Positions 11,581 to 25,796 of a stretch of 64,000 nucleotides of DNA are shown here, piece by piece. The notes beneath the pieces are model-generated. The model searched no databases. It saw nothing but the letters and a program-made list of their open reading frames with translations, and was not told where the DNA came from. The stretch is from assembly GCA_008360955.1 (NCBI GenBank), contig LUCM01008152.1, positions 4,101 to 68,100 on the forward strand, read 5' to 3'. Each line of letters begins with the position of its first letter. Position 1 is the stretch's first letter. The position numbers were made by a program, and so were the translations under genes. The DNA is from Fasciolopsis buskii (Eukaryota; Platyhelminthes; Trematoda; Plagiorchiida; Fasciolidae).

Positions 11581-13484
11581 TTTCTTTCAGTGATGATATC
11601 ACGTTGAATTATTTCATGAAAAAATTCAATCTCCTATTACTAACAATTTCAAACTTGCCAACCTAAACAGTTGACTTTTGTTGTCAAGCCGTCTGCAATT
11701 TTGCTCGGCTGAAAACTTCCGCGTGTAAAGTTTAAAGTCATTGAATAATACGAGTTTGCAACAGTCAAGCATCAAAAACTGAATCCCCCTAAAAAATAGT
11801 TTCATTTTTTGTTACTCACTTGCGCTTACTGCTACTAGTGATTTCCAAGGATAAGTCTATTTGGTGACTAGGTGTCATGAATGGGGCCCGTTGTTTTCAT
11901 GTGACAGTCACTAATACGGCTAAACAGCACGGATTAGCAATTAACCCGATAAATTTGGTTAGAATGAAAAAAGTCTTTGAATCGGAAAATGAACTGTGAT
12001 TCAGTTGTGAAAACATAAAGGACAATGCAGTTTTTAGAAAACTAAGAATGTCTGACGTTTCGAAATAACAAATTAACCAGATTTAGTTTGATAAACAAAA
12101 ATGTTATCGCCGAGATAAGTTTACTTTTAACGCTTATAAATTCCTGTTTTAAGCAAAAATGTTCTTATTTATTGAACCACTTTGATCAAACAAAAAATGT
12201 CACCTCCTAAAACACGTTTAAGTCTATCTGGTTGGATGATGCGAAAATTCAGATATTTCTGATATCCGTTTTGCACATCTTGCCACTGTGGGACAAACGG
12301 AGAGAAAATTCTTTTCAAAGTTGTCTAGGACAGTTAGATGGTAGGATTGCAAGGCGTCTGGTCAGCGACAAATACCCACGGTTCAGTTAATGGTGGTTAG
12401 GAATTTTAATCTGTTCCTTGAGTTCGAGAAGCATTTTCTGAAACTGTTGCAGCCACCGTGACTCAGCATCTTTACCGTCCTAGTAACAAGATGGCCAGAG
12501 ACGCGCGACCACATGACCCAATCAAACAAGGACGAGTTAGATTACATTAAGATTACTAGGTCGATCACAAAAGCGCAATTGTTACATTGCCCAACCATAT
12601 ACCGCAACATATTTGCTTTCTGCTTTTCCTGGCATTACGTTACAGAGACTTTCCTCCCCACCGAATAGCTACGATGGTCAAGAGGCAATTTCATGATTTG
12701 GCGGCCTCTTAGCGGTCAGGGCTCAGTTGACGATGCGTCATAGGTTAGTCATGCAGTTATCAAAAAAGAGTGACTTTCTACTCCACCGATATGTTTATCA
12801 AAACGTAATCGAATGAACACAACTTTAGTAAAAAGGTAGCTTGCCTAAATGTGCCTCTTGGCTGCGGACTTATTTTCATTGTTACGATGTAAAGCTCATC
12901 GAATTAGACAATCATGACGATTCATATGCTACTAGGGAACCCTCGGTTAGATCATTCAGACTGATGATAGTGACTCTTTGTGCATATGTGATTGTTTGAC
13001 TGCTTAGTAAACGCCACCTCATGTGTCTCCAGCAAATTATTGGACCCTTTTTAGTAGTAATTCTTAATGCCACTAAGGAAGAGAAAATAGCTTTTCCGAC
13101 ATTTCTTGGCGGTCCAACTTGAAAGGTTTTGTTAATTTAGTACTCGAAAAAGCACAAGACATCAACCGACATTTTCCACACAAATATTTCGCTCCAAATT
13201 AGTTTAACGTGTGATGCCCCAGTAATCAGTGGATGGAATACAACGAGGAAATTCCTCATAAAAATGCAGTTTGTTTGCAATTAACAATCCAGTGATTTGT
13301 TGTGCCAGAAATCTGGGTACATTTAAAGCTTACTAATAGATTTGCACAGTGAGTAGCACCGAATTTGGGTGAAATGATTAAAGTTACCCCAACACGGTAC
13401 GGGGATATTGTACAGTCGTATGCCTTCGACGATTAATGTTTTTAATCGCATATTCCCGTTTGCCTGTCTGTCTAACAATACCAG
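11581..13484. other. No gene recognised upstream of first calsyntenin exon
   Basis: AT-rich sequence without an open frame of note. A GTGAGT donor-like site at 13348 lies only 137 bases before the first recognised exon. The frame leading to it is blocked by a stop after about seven codons, so it does not provide the missing upstream exon. Confidence 0.4.
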
Positions 13485-13729
13485 GCTCAAAACTATGCCA
13501 CCTTCATTTGCTACCAACTGCTACGCATTCGGTGCCCAAGTTTGTTTCAACGGAAATACTGGATGCAGAACGTGGATACGCAAAGCTAGTATTAAACGAA
13601 TCAGCCTTGTATGAGGAAAGGCTGAGGGGTGAATATGCGACCGAAACTGGTGTCTTTCACCTGAAGGTAGTTGGAGAAGACTGCAATCATCCACATCACA
13701 GAACAAAACCGTGGGCAATCAATCTGCTC
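13485..13729 (+). CDS. Calsyntenin, internal exon 1 of window (end of cadherin repeat 1)
   Basis: Seen: an AG acceptor (13483-13484) follows a pyrimidine-rich tract, and a GTAAGT donor starts at 13730. The exon enters in phase 1 and leaves in phase 0, giving 82 codons without a stop. The product starts GSKLCHLHL, which lines up with the GEICGFKIH stretch in cadherin repeat 1 of animal calsyntenins. It continues to FHLKVVGEDC, the counterpart of the family's FTIQAYDC strand, then a final beta strand (AINLL). Known: calsyntenins are type I membrane proteins with two cadherin repeats, an LNS domain and an acidic cytoplasmic tail, acting at synapses and in kinesin-1 cargo transport. Inferred: the identification rests on the shared cysteines, the strand pattern and the match with the next four exons. 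The preceding exon (start of repeat 1) and the signal peptide were not found. The acceptor is the best available but not the only possible AG. Confidence 0.85.
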
Positions 13730-16700
13730 GTAAGTTTCAAACATTTATCTTACCACCTGCAACATAAGGACAAATGAACATACAATTATCAGGATTGATC
13801 ATTTATGAGCCAGGTATTAGTGAAATTCCCAAAACCTCAGGCAATGTAAACAATACAAAATGTACCAAAGGAATAAAGACAGGGGTGTATCTGACGGAAA
13901 TAGATTGCGATCGGAATTATGTGACTGAGAAGTTTGGGTAAAATTCTCATTCATTTCGCTTTTCCTAGCCATACCTGTCTTCGGTTGCCCAATGGTAGGA
14001 TACAACTTAGAAACCGAACTAAAATTTCTGTAGACAGAACTATCCATAAGATATTTCGGAACTATCACATTTGGAAGCCAGCGTTTTCTTTGGCACGAAA
14101 GTTTGACCTATCTGAATCATATTAGAAATTAATGATTTGACTAACGAGACAATTAGACGACAGACATCAAATTGTAAAAACGAAGAATGCGATTCGAAAA
14201 CTGAAGTGAGCGCACGCAGGTAGTCGTACATCAGAAGGCAGTTAAAATCAAGCACTTGCCTAAACCAGTGTTCATGAAAACTTTTATTAGGTTGGTATTT
14301 TGTCAAATGAAACAAAAGGGAGCAATGCCACCCACAGTCAACCCATCCCTAAGGGCCTAAACACCGATTCCCAGGAACAAATTGTCCAGCATTTCGCCAT
14401 ATTTTCGTTTCATCACAGACGTTTCCAGTCTTACGAAGTTCCAGGATACGAAGACTGAAATATTCAATTTCCAAACTGCTCTCTCGGACAGAAGTGACTG
14501 GGTTGAATGCACGGTGGATCCACCGAACTCGGGAAGGCTACACGTTTTGTGGTTGACAAAACTGATAGCTACCCAAAATCTCAATTAACGCTCTAGCGAC
14601 AGCACATAACCTTTATAACAGAGGTCTGATTCGCTTAAAAGCTGGGCAGATGATGCTGTTAGTATGTGGGTAATTTTGACTAACTTCCACTGAATAACAC
14701 AGACACATTTATGATGGATTTTGTCGTAACAAACAGTCTATCCACTTTTTGGAGAATTACAGTTCATCCCATCTTTGTGCTAGGTGCATTGGTTCAGTTG
14801 CCATTTTTACTCTACCCACAAATGCAGATGTTGATACATTTTCACGTCCCCGCGAAACTCATAAAAATGTGCATCTATGGCCAAGCAACCGTCCGCCTTG
14901 TAGTTTGAAATGTACAAAACCTACCGTTCACTTTGAGCGTGTATTCATTCAGAAATTAATCTGAATCACTTGAGGTACAGCGACTCCCTAATGCGCTTTA
15001 ATGATCTTACGGAATGTAATGCACACATAAAGTGCAAAGCCGATGACTTTCAATGTACACCACCTACAGGATAAACCATACATCATTTCCAACGAACAAA
15101 ATCTCTCCAGGGAGTGAATTGTTTGGAAAAGATTGAAAGTGCGGAAACATGGACAATCCAGACTTTTTATGAAATAGGATAGTTATACAAGGGCGCCTCA
15201 AACGTCACTAAACAACCGATGGTCACAGGTAACAAACAGCAATGTGTTCCTGTACATTTTGTCCACTCATCGCCCCATATAGTGAAGCAAATGGTACACA
15301 ACTTCGGGACAAAGTTCTCTCTGTCCAGACGAATGTTAGAAGTTGTCCGAAATTGCAATTTATCATTATTAATTTACTTATGGGAGCAGTCTTGCACTGA
15401 GGTGTACGTGAGTCTGTTCTGTTGAACCGGAACATCAGTAACGTCATTCGCGTAGCAATCCTCAAGGCATATCTGTTTTTCATGAGATCGCTAATTTCTG
15501 AACCGTCCGCTTAGCATGAGGCACATCAGTTCATTACAATAACATCGGTAATGACTTTAAACTTTACACAGCACCGGGTGTCCCCTACGGCCAACAGGGC
15601 TGCCAGGCCCCTTCCAATCGAATAATACTAATGGCGCAGCGTCAAACTAGTTTGTAAAGTTTTTACATCAAGTCATTTGTTAGTTATGCGAAATGTATGA
15701 TCCACATAAGGACGAAATCAGTCCCAGGAACCGACGTGTCTTCTGTAACTTTAGTGTTTCTAATTTTGCCATGATGTCAGCGGGACGTAAACTCAATGGT
15801 GAGTCTGAATCATTCTCGAGGGTCATCCAACTTAATTAACACGCTTATTTTATCAAATCATCCAATGCTTTATTTTCGAGTACTGAGAGATTCATCCATA
15901 GCCTTCCGTCGTCTTCTGCTTTTGATAAATAAAAAGATATTTTGAAATTCATTCTTCCTAACTGCCCTCAGTACTTGGTTTCTTATTAAATTAAAGATAT
16001 TGACCTGAGAATAAATTCACGGAGAGCAAATGCTAACATATAATATGTATGCTCAGATAAAATGATGCATTATCCCATCATTCAAACCACTGAAAACTAC
16101 CTCCTTCAAGCCTTCTCGACTGCTCTCGATCAGGTACACCAATTATCTACCACACCAAAAAACCACAGAGTTTTAAATCCCACATCCGCCGATCGTTTTG
16201 GCGATGGAATACGGTTTGTTTTCACTCAAATCATTAATGTACATGACCTATTGAGATATGTGGCTTTATGACAGGCCTCGTTTTCGGATAATGGCTGCCA
16301 ATCCCCCCTCTGTGGAATTAGCCCTAGTGGCTATGGACCAAGCCAATCCCACTGCATTCATGCACTGAGCGTGAAATAAATATAACTAGTCCATTGGCCT
16401 TGGCTGGAAAGTTTGCCATTTTAAAAATCTATCCCAATAGCTGATATCTTCAGGGAAGGAGACAAATGAGCTCCATCCGGAGGACTTTCGCTCTACGGAG
16501 AACGGAGAAAGATGACCAAGTGTTGTTTATTAATCTTTGTTTCAACTGTGTATTAGTCTCTGAAAAACGTGTTTATCCAGAAAAATCAACTTCCTTTTTC
16601 TCATCGACAGTTGCGTCTTTCGAGTTGTTTGGTTTGCATATGAAACGTAGTAAGAATTTGCAACAGAAAAACAGATCAACAAGAATTAAATCACAGTAAA

Positions 16701-19700
16701 TGAATAGACAGTTAATCGAATGAACAGCATCCTGTCTTTTTTATACCACAGTGAAGTCTGTACAAATTTGTAAGATATGGGTTACACTAGGTAGGTAGGG
16801 ACTACTTTTGCACACTCCCATAAAGCCTGTTTAAAAAAATCATTACTGTCCAGATTGTATTGCATTGTTTTGTGCGACAGCTTTTGTAAACCCAAAACCT
16901 TACTCTGAAGCAATCAAGAAGACATGGTGACAAAGAGGCTTTAAGCCATAGAAGTTTCTTCTGAGTTCTCCCATAACTTTGTTTTCCTTAACCGGAACCG
17001 TCCGAGAGATACAAAACAGTGGAATTGCGTTAAAAGCTGAGTGATGTGAAAAAGTCCATTAAGTGAAGACGACTGGGGAGATTTTCAGCCAAAAAATGGT
17101 TCGAAGACTCCTGCGTATAGATCATTTAGAGTTCGTAACTGGATCAACCAGGATAAAAGAATCCCAAATTAAAAATAGTCGGTCCTTGACAAATTATAGG
17201 AAAATCATTCTTGAGTACACCGAGTACCGAGAAGCAGTAGGTTAAGAAAAGGAAAACACATTGGTTATGACCTTTGGGTAACATTTTCTCCGAAAGGCGG
17301 GATTCAGCAGCCATGATAACGGGAAGTTAAATGATGGTTGATAACCGATTTTACACAAATAGATGTCACAATTCTGGTAACATTTTAGCTTAGGGAAGAA
17401 GTTTTCAGCTAGAAGAATGCAAACTGTTTTTGGGTCGATATGTAAACCTTGCAATAATCACCGTATGCCGTCGTTATCAGATGTGGTGGTAGACGGCTGT
17501 CACTGGTCTCTTTACCACACCTCATCTACTGAACACATATCTTTTATGCCAACCCACGTTTCCGGATGATGGCAGCCGTTTTTCAATCCATGTAGTAGGT
17601 TCCAGCGGCAGGGCAGTAACAAGATCCAAGTGTGGTCCATGGTTTTGTTTACGTAGGCAATGCAAGAGGATGCATTTGTTCTCATTTGTTCACTGTCATA
17701 TTCTTCTTTATGTAGTGTCCACCGCGGACTTCGGAAAACCGGAGTTGCATACTAAGATGCTGGGGTTGGAACCCAATCATAAACAGCCACTTTCCTTGAA
17801 ACAGCATTTGTGTGGACTTGGCCGGCTTCCATAGGACTTGAAGATCTGCTGTGAAGTGAACGAACTAATCAAAGTAATACTATTCATATAGCAGAATAAA
17901 GAATTTTGCTCGTTGGAAAGGGGCCCATTTCAAACAGTTGGACACTTCTATAGGACGAAATATGGTCCTTTGTTCTCTTATCTTTTCAACCGAAAACGAG
18001 TTGCGACTGCATCAAAAATTAAAGGGCAGGATACAGTATGGAGGTTTTCCGTTTGCACATATGTAGGAGAAATGTTTTCTAGTTTCTGCTTGAACGCTAG
18101 TGAAAGCGCTTGATCAAAACGGTTCAAATGTGTTGCGATCTGCTGGTGTCAACAAATAGGGCCATGTTTAGGTGACTTATTTGGGTGACAAAAATTGGAA
18201 ACCGATACTCAGGGATTCAATTGTGAAGAATGTGTGAGAATGACGTGGGCTTACTAATCATAATCTATACTCATAAGCATAGAAAGATCTATCAAATAAA
18301 CGTTAGGGCTCGGTTGTTGGAATACAAAATTTCGTGCTCATTCTGCACTACGTACTGGTTTTAGTTTGACTCCCAAAGCTTAATGTGAAACATAATCCCA
18401 AGATAAAACCTTGAGGAACACCAAGAACTTAATCGATCACCCGCATCTAACGGAAAAATTAGTAAGTCTGGTCTAATACAATACATTTGTGATAAGCATA
18501 ATCAATGATTAGTAGTTACTACTGTAGATGAAAATACCTGCAAGAAACCACCTACTGCTGCAGTTGTGACAGTTGCGGCTTTTTAACGGCTGCTCTAGTC
18601 ATCTTGTGCGGCATGTTGCTCTGTCAGGTGATAAGATGGATCCATAAAAAACGGGCGCATTGGGGACTACAGAGCATCAGCCAAAAACACCAATTTTCAG
18701 CAATGCACATGGTGTTTATTTGTGATCCTTACGTCGTCTTCTTAGGAATCCTACTACGTAAGGCTCATTAAACTTAGACATTGAAGAAAGTGGCATGGCG
18801 TCTTTGAGGAATCTCCTATCTTTGTCAGTTTAGAGACACCCAATAGGCCAGTCAGATGCATTAGTTCAGTACCCCTGGGAATTAGCTAGTGAATTTCAAA
18901 TTGTTGTTTTCCTCATAGTGATGTTGCCAATAATCAGCATAATAGACTTTTCAAACGTGAAACATCGAAAATAATGAGTATAAAACATGTGGGTCATTTT
19001 CTTTCGTTGAAAAAGTCCCGGATTACTTCGGATGAAGAAACCTACATACTGCGTATTACTAGAATCCTTTGAACTACACAGAACACGTTGTACCGCAATA
19101 AGTTTAGTTTGGCGAATTTTAGGCTCAGCTCATCCAAACTAAGTTATCTCCTACCGGGTATATAAACCCCAGTAATTAAACAGGCACAATTATTCCTATA
19201 TTGTTTGGGTAAGAGAACCGGTTTCTGATTTCAAGTTTCCAAGTAACAATAAAATTTCGGGAAACGTTCATAAATATACTCCGGATTTAGACGTCCGCTT
19301 TGGCCATATACTGTTAAGACCTGTACCGGGGAGACCAATTCCGAATTAACAGATCCGTCGATTAGTTAATACTGCTGCACCAAGTTTCGGGTTGCCAAGT
19401 TGATATCATTATTTATTCATTATTTATTAGGTGATTGAACTTGTATATGACTTTGATAATGACGACAGGAAATGCTGGATTCATCAAACAGAATATTGAC
19501 TCGATTAGTTCTTTTTCCATTATGATTGATCTTGATACGAAGCCACTTGGGGAATTGGTAGACCTGCATCCTATCTAGTCTGTCCCAAAGTTACAGATAA
19601 GGGAACAAACATGGTGAGTAGGGTGGGCATAGGCTCATTGTATCTCAGCGATCGTGGACTAGCAGTAGCAGCGTCGACTGTGCGGTGTATTTTCTCCTGG

Positions 19701-22674
19701 ATACTTCTCTTTCTACAAAATACCACATGTACGCTGTTGATATTGTGACGTGGCGAGTTGGGCCAACAAACAAAAAGCTAGTACTCCCAATTATGCCCTG
19801 TTAATCAGAAAAGGCATAGTGACTGACCGATGAGGTTGCATGGGGCAACACTGTTGCCTTGGGACTTGGCGTTGTGAAAAGCCGGAAATGTATACTCAAA
19901 TTTATAAGCTTGTTGCGGGCTGGAAGAGCGAGCACTGCAATAGACCATGCCCAATTACATCGTCTTACATCCTAACGTGAGCGGTCATAGTTCTCTTAAA
20001 ATTAACTTTTCTTAAATGGACGTATGCAGTCTCACCGCACACTTTTTATATTCTAATTAATTATCCATTTTGGATCCCTATTTTCTGTCGGCCCATTCAT
20101 CGGGAACTTCAGTCATCTGTGCTAACGCTGCTGTCTCTAAATAGATCGATGTCGGTTGTCTTGCCTCACTCCCCGACTAGCATCTAGTTCAAGCCGACCT
20201 TTCCGTCGCCTGCTGATACACTTCTTTATCCTCTCTGTCCCTTTCAAAATAGCCACATTCATCGTACAAATGCAGATGTTTAGCAATCCATCTGCTATGG
20301 CTGATCCGACTATTCTGGTCTTAACTGTAGATCATCGATCAAGAATACCCAATGCGCTATTGGGCGTTATTGTTAATGCGGTAACAAATATCGTCAGAAG
20401 TTCAGTAGATGAATTTTCCGAGACATTAAAAATTCATTTACATCTATGTACAAAACTCCGAGGAACGGATATGTACTCACAAACTTCAGGTCTTGCGTGT
20501 CTGTGCCGTTAAGTGTGCAGGCGGAACAAAAGTCTGGAAATAAGGTGGCTGGAACATAACAATATCTGACGGTCTCTAGATGACTTGAGTGAATTTGAGT
20601 GACTCAGTTGCCCACTGGTGTTGGTTAACATTCCATCACAATTTAAGCCGTGACTCCGGTGGTGAAATTACTATTATGCATTCTATTGTAATCAACTGAA
20701 AATGAATCGTCACAGAATTATTTACTTTTTTCGTCCTTAAAACGGCAAAATCCGGTGTGCATAGAAATGCATATGGAGTAGAGTAGTAGCTTATTTTGGA
20801 ACGCGAAAGGAGCTTAATTTCGGAGTTCTGTCAGTCGAACATAATGTAGATGAACGCAGCTGACCAGATCTGATAAGTAATGATTATTCTACGCTTGACA
20901 GTGGAGATGTACTATTTCGACTGGATAAATGTTATACATTTTTCTAAATAAGTCGACAATATAAGAAGCAAAATGTTTTTTTCTCTTCCCGTTGGAACTA
21001 ACAAACCGATTTACTTCGATTTCGGGTAGAATAATTGTAGGCTGGTGATTTTGGGTTGGCCCATTCGAATAATACTTGACAAGTTATTTTGTACTGTGTT
21101 TTCCCGTTTTTGTCTGGTTGCATTTTCAGAATATCGGTGTTTGGTGATCAATTGATCTCGTTTATTCTTTTCCTGGTGTTTATTTAGCGGGGTTTACTCT
21201 ATTTTACTGTTCCTCGGGTTTTCTGTATGTTTCTAACATGGATCCGAATTCGCAAACAGTTCCTGCATATCACACAATTAGGTAGCCAAATTTAAGGGGA
21301 TAGCTAAACTACCCGCATGGATTTTATGTGCCCTAACCTACCTTTACTGAAATCGACGGCGAATTGCATTGACCAAACAGTTAATATTGCGCAAGTGCTG
21401 GAAAGTACGGAGCTGAGGAAATCTTCAGCTGTCGAACTTATCCCCATTTGATGGCTTCCCACTTGGAGTAGTCCAAATCTTCCAAACCGTGTGCATTGTG
21501 ATACCACTAATACACAAAATGACCAAAATAAAAGGAAATTAGCGAAGCACTACACACTAGACAAACTGATGGCATAAAAGTTTTGAATTGATGAATTTAA
21601 ACAAAGGCAAATAAGTCAGCAGAATAGCAAGGTTGAATCGATTTGTGTTCTTCAACATGATTAGGTTTCTGTCACTCGGTGATGGTTAAACAGGTGAGGT
21701 CATGGTGTCTAGACGTGATGGTGGTTGATTTGTATTCTACCAACACCGGTCAACTTGTCCATTTGTGCAGCCTTCCGTTTGGCCCGGTGACCTACAGGAA
21801 AATGGTGTGTATTGCCATGTTATGGATAACAGAACTGGAAAATGTGTATGGCACGATAACCCCGTACGAATTTGGCAAATTTTAATCTTCCTATTGGGAA
21901 TTCTTTTCGTCAAATTTTTATAATCCTTTTTCAGTGTACGTTTGTACCTGTCTACATATTTGTCTACCGCTAAAGATTTGCCACTTTAAATGTCCTATCA
22001 CATGATAAACAACTTGCCATTTACTCAGGACTCATCATGCCCACGGAGGTGAACAATTGCTCCTTTAATTTTGATTAATTTGGTAGTCGGGATGGAAATG
22101 CAATTATTTTTTTAATCAGTGTTCACCTCTTTCGATTCCATTAACAGGGATAAGTTAAGAAATAAGCACCAGGATTTTCACTCAATTTTCAATCTTTGTT
22201 AATTTTTAGTCTTTTTATCACCAAATAATATAATTAATTTTCCCGACCAGAATCAGTGACGTTGACAAATTATCTTTCTATCCGAAAATTTTCGATCACG
22301 GTTTTAAGTTTCCGATGTTTGCTCATTTTGCCGAAACACTTGCGGAAGGTGTACAATTTCATTTTGATTAGTAATGAGTACGAAAAAAATACGGAGCGAT
22401 ATTTTTGGTTCCTTTTTTCTGCTGATGATCACCAAGAATATTGCCACTGAATAAAATATACCTAGATATCGTTGAGGATGCGCATAAGAAACTCAACTGA
22501 TCTAAATGCAAGCACAAACAGACTGATTATCCACAGGTCAGCCCATTAATGTGTGGTGTAAATCAGTAGTTGAGTGTACAATTTAAAAAAAACGGCGAAC
22601 CTAAAGCAAGATTTGAGCAGTCATACTTTGGTAAAAAGGACGCGAAAACTTATACCAATTGAGAATGCATAGTC

Positions 22675-22726
22675 ACCATCATTATCATCATCATCATCAT
22701 TATCATCATTATCATCATCATCATCA
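22675..22726 (+). repeat. ATC trinucleotide microsatellite
   Basis: About 52 bases of imperfect ATC/ATT units. It translates to a spurious histidine-rich run in one frame. Confidence 0.95.
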
Positions 22727-24084
22727 GCGTTTCCCGAACTGGTTGAGTGTATCAGGGTATCGGCATTTAGTGTTTTTTTTAAAGCAGAAGAAAAAGAAAC
22801 GAGACCGAATTTGTATGCAATTTGTGTTCCATAAGAAATCCGTCTTGCGCTAACTCTGCAGCTGGCTCGGTTTGTTCTAGAGCTAGACCATCGATCGATC
22901 TCGCTGTGTTCACGGAACTTTGTGGATCATGAAATGGCGAACGCAACAATACATGCTCACCCACACACACACCGGTCTATGTGTAAGACTGCTCTCGTCA
23001 TCGGTGACTTGACTTTTGTTTACGACTGAATGTTTGCTTCAGGAGTTCTCCGGTTGTTGATGTGCATTCCGCTGTGTGTGTGAAAAGGCATTCCCCGGTT
23101 GCCAAAAAGTTACACACTGAGCAAACCACTTAAGCTGTAGTCGGCTGTGCTGATGGAGATTTGATAGAATGCAGGAAGTATTAGTTGCGACTAGGTGTTC
23201 TGTTTTGTATCAATATATTACAAACGAGTGAGATCATTCCACGATGATAAAGTCGAAGTTGATCAAGGAATTGCAAAAACTAACTGATCGAAGAAATGTT
23301 CTCTAGTTAATTTAATCGTAATTTAGGACAGAATCCATGTAGTAACACTAATCAAGACATAGAGGTAGAGGCACAAAACAAATCGTTTGCGTACTGTGTA
23401 AGTAAAGCCGAGCTATGTCCTGAGTTTTTCACGGTAGGCCTACCACGTTTCAGATATAATCCTACCCCTCTAGTAGTATGACAATATACAATCTGCATCG
23501 TGAATATAACCTGCGTTGTGCTAGGGATAGTTGATTCCTGTTTCACTATACAGACTGCTGTTTTGGGTTTTGTTGTGTGATGCGTATGGTATAGATCATC
23601 GTAAAATGATCTCAAGGAATACGCTTTAACAGACAGTCTATTTTTATTCACTTTATCACAGCAATCACGTAGGTAAACACACTACTCGTGTGCAAACTAA
23701 CGAAACCGCATGTAACTGAAGGGTTTAGTTTTGTCCGCAACACGGTCTCCAACACATGGTAGCGTGTTCATCGAGAAACACTTTACACGATTACGCCGAC
23801 ATGGCATAATGCTTACTAAAAAGTCAATCTTCAAAATCTGAAGCTTATTGCAATACTAGAATTTGACGGGTATTCTTCGGCCCCTTCAATAAAGTTTGTA
23901 AATTGTAAAATGAAGAATTGTTTCTCAGTTCCTTATCATAAGTGAAGCACTGCGATTTTTTTCAACTCATTTGCTAACCAAAAGAGTTAGGAAAAGGAGA
24001 CTTTTCTTTGTCACTCGTGGCTCGTCTCGCTTCTCCTCTTCCTCCTCGGGAGTTAAGTACGTTTGTATGCACAGACCACATATT

Positions 24085-24104
24085 TGACTCCATATGACTC
24101 CATA
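24085..24104 (+). repeat. Two tandem copies of a 10-mer (TGACTCCATA)
   Basis: Two exact adjacent copies. Each contains TGACTC, an AP-1-like core, but two copies by chance or slippage are equally likely. Confidence 0.7.
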
Positions 24105-25724
24105 TAAAAGCCAAGGTAAACCAAAATAAGAAGTGTCGAATGGTCATAATATGCGAAACCCCGTCGGATTCTGTCGGACAGCTGCCCTTAAGCATTTTTC
24201 AGCTATTCAAATTAGATCTAAGGGGGAATATATCTTTTGTTGAATAGTTCAGTGAGCAGACTTGTTTCTCTTCAGGTACAGTAGTTTCTCCTCAGCCACT
24301 GCTAAGAAGAGGAAAATTACGACCATCGGCATTGAAGAAAACGCGTTATCAATTGGTCTGCAAATTTAAATACCAAAGATGACGTTTTCTTTCATTATAA
24401 CCAAAACTATGACACCAAATTCTTGTAATTTTTGGTTTAATCCATAAAAGTACGGCAAACCAGCATCCAACATACGACAGGTGACCTGGTCACGAATTAC
24501 TGAGATTCCAACTGGTCTGGTTATATGCCAATTTCGTTGCGTTGAGTCCGAAGAACAAGCACTCATTCGTCCAGATTGAGTTTTGAATAAAATTCATCGC
24601 ATCTACGCAATGACTGGGTATATTTGTGCAATGTCAATCACTCTTTTTACGACCAGCCACCAAATCCAACCCAGTAGGCATGTATGTTTCTCGTATTCAC
24701 CGCGGTGACAATAGTTGAACAGTTCCTATCACCAACAAATTAAATTGGCATAAACTTTGCCAGAAAATTGCGAAATGTATCGGACGGGACCGATGAGGAC
24801 TTGTGCAAGTATAACTCGCCCTGTAATCATGCAGTTTTTCTCCATCTACCTCTGGACACCCGTACCTACGAATCAAGCAACAGAAGAGATGGCTGACGTC
24901 GTAACTCTCACTGCAATGATTAACAAACTCAGCTGGACTGACAAAATGGGAATAGAACAAAAATGGCGAAGACAGAGAATGTCCCTCTTGGTGACTGCTT
25001 GATGAGTTTGTATGTCGTGATATATGGATGACAAAAAATTATTTGAATTGTTTTGTTGATCTCAAAAGAAATGTGGAGACTTACAAAGCGAGTCCAAATT
25101 GTCATGCTTCTCACTGCTTACCTTGTGCAAAATCAATGGGTTTTCCCCACGGTCACCTAAATATGACCATGATGTGACGAGGTTATTCGAACAGCAGCAA
25201 AGCTGGTGAACTGCTGCAAACTTTTAGAGTCAGGAAACAATAAAAATGTGTATGACGTTGTCAGCCTTAAAAGGACCACCTCTTACACGTTCCTGTGCTA
25301 AATGATCAATCTAATTAGTACGCCCATAAAAGCAATGACAATAAATATTACTGTTTTTACTGATAATTAATTAATATATATTATATTATACTACTATTAG
25401 CAATATAAATCCCACTACTAAGACCGTCGCATCACAGACGAAAACTGGTGCGAGGGTTATTGATTGTTCATCAACGCAAACGATTACAGACGTGACATGC
25501 ATGCACAGTTGGACCGTCGGAAACAACCTCTCATGGTTTTCTCTTTTTCCAAATCAGTTCTATAATGTTCTTCCCAGGTTATCATTTTGTTTTTATATTT
25601 TCTTCCCGACTTGCATTCAACTCGTGGCATCTTGTTCTTTTCTATGTTTGAACTATGGGTCAAACTTCACGTTGTCTTCAACACCTACATGTTGCTTGTG
25701 TCGAAGCTCATTTAACATGTCCAC

Positions 25725-25796
25725 ACCGCATTATGCTACTTTTACCACTACTATTGCTACTGTCTCCATTACCAATACTATTACCACCACCATATG
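25725..25796 (+). repeat. Imperfect ACT/ATT/ACC trinucleotide tract
   Basis: A run of triplets such as ACTACTATTGCTACTG and ACCAATACTATTACCACC. It keeps two overlapping frames open (25492-25797 and 25655-25846) and explains their low-complexity tails. A similar tract is at 29326-29381. Confidence 0.7.

Noticed and set aside
20156..20512. 118-codon plus-strand open frame
   Set aside because: Protein-like in places but no family, no phase-compatible splice sites, and calsyntenin needs no exon here.
22659..22853. Histidine-rich short protein
   Set aside because: The His run is the translation of the ATC microsatellite followed by an unrelated stretch.
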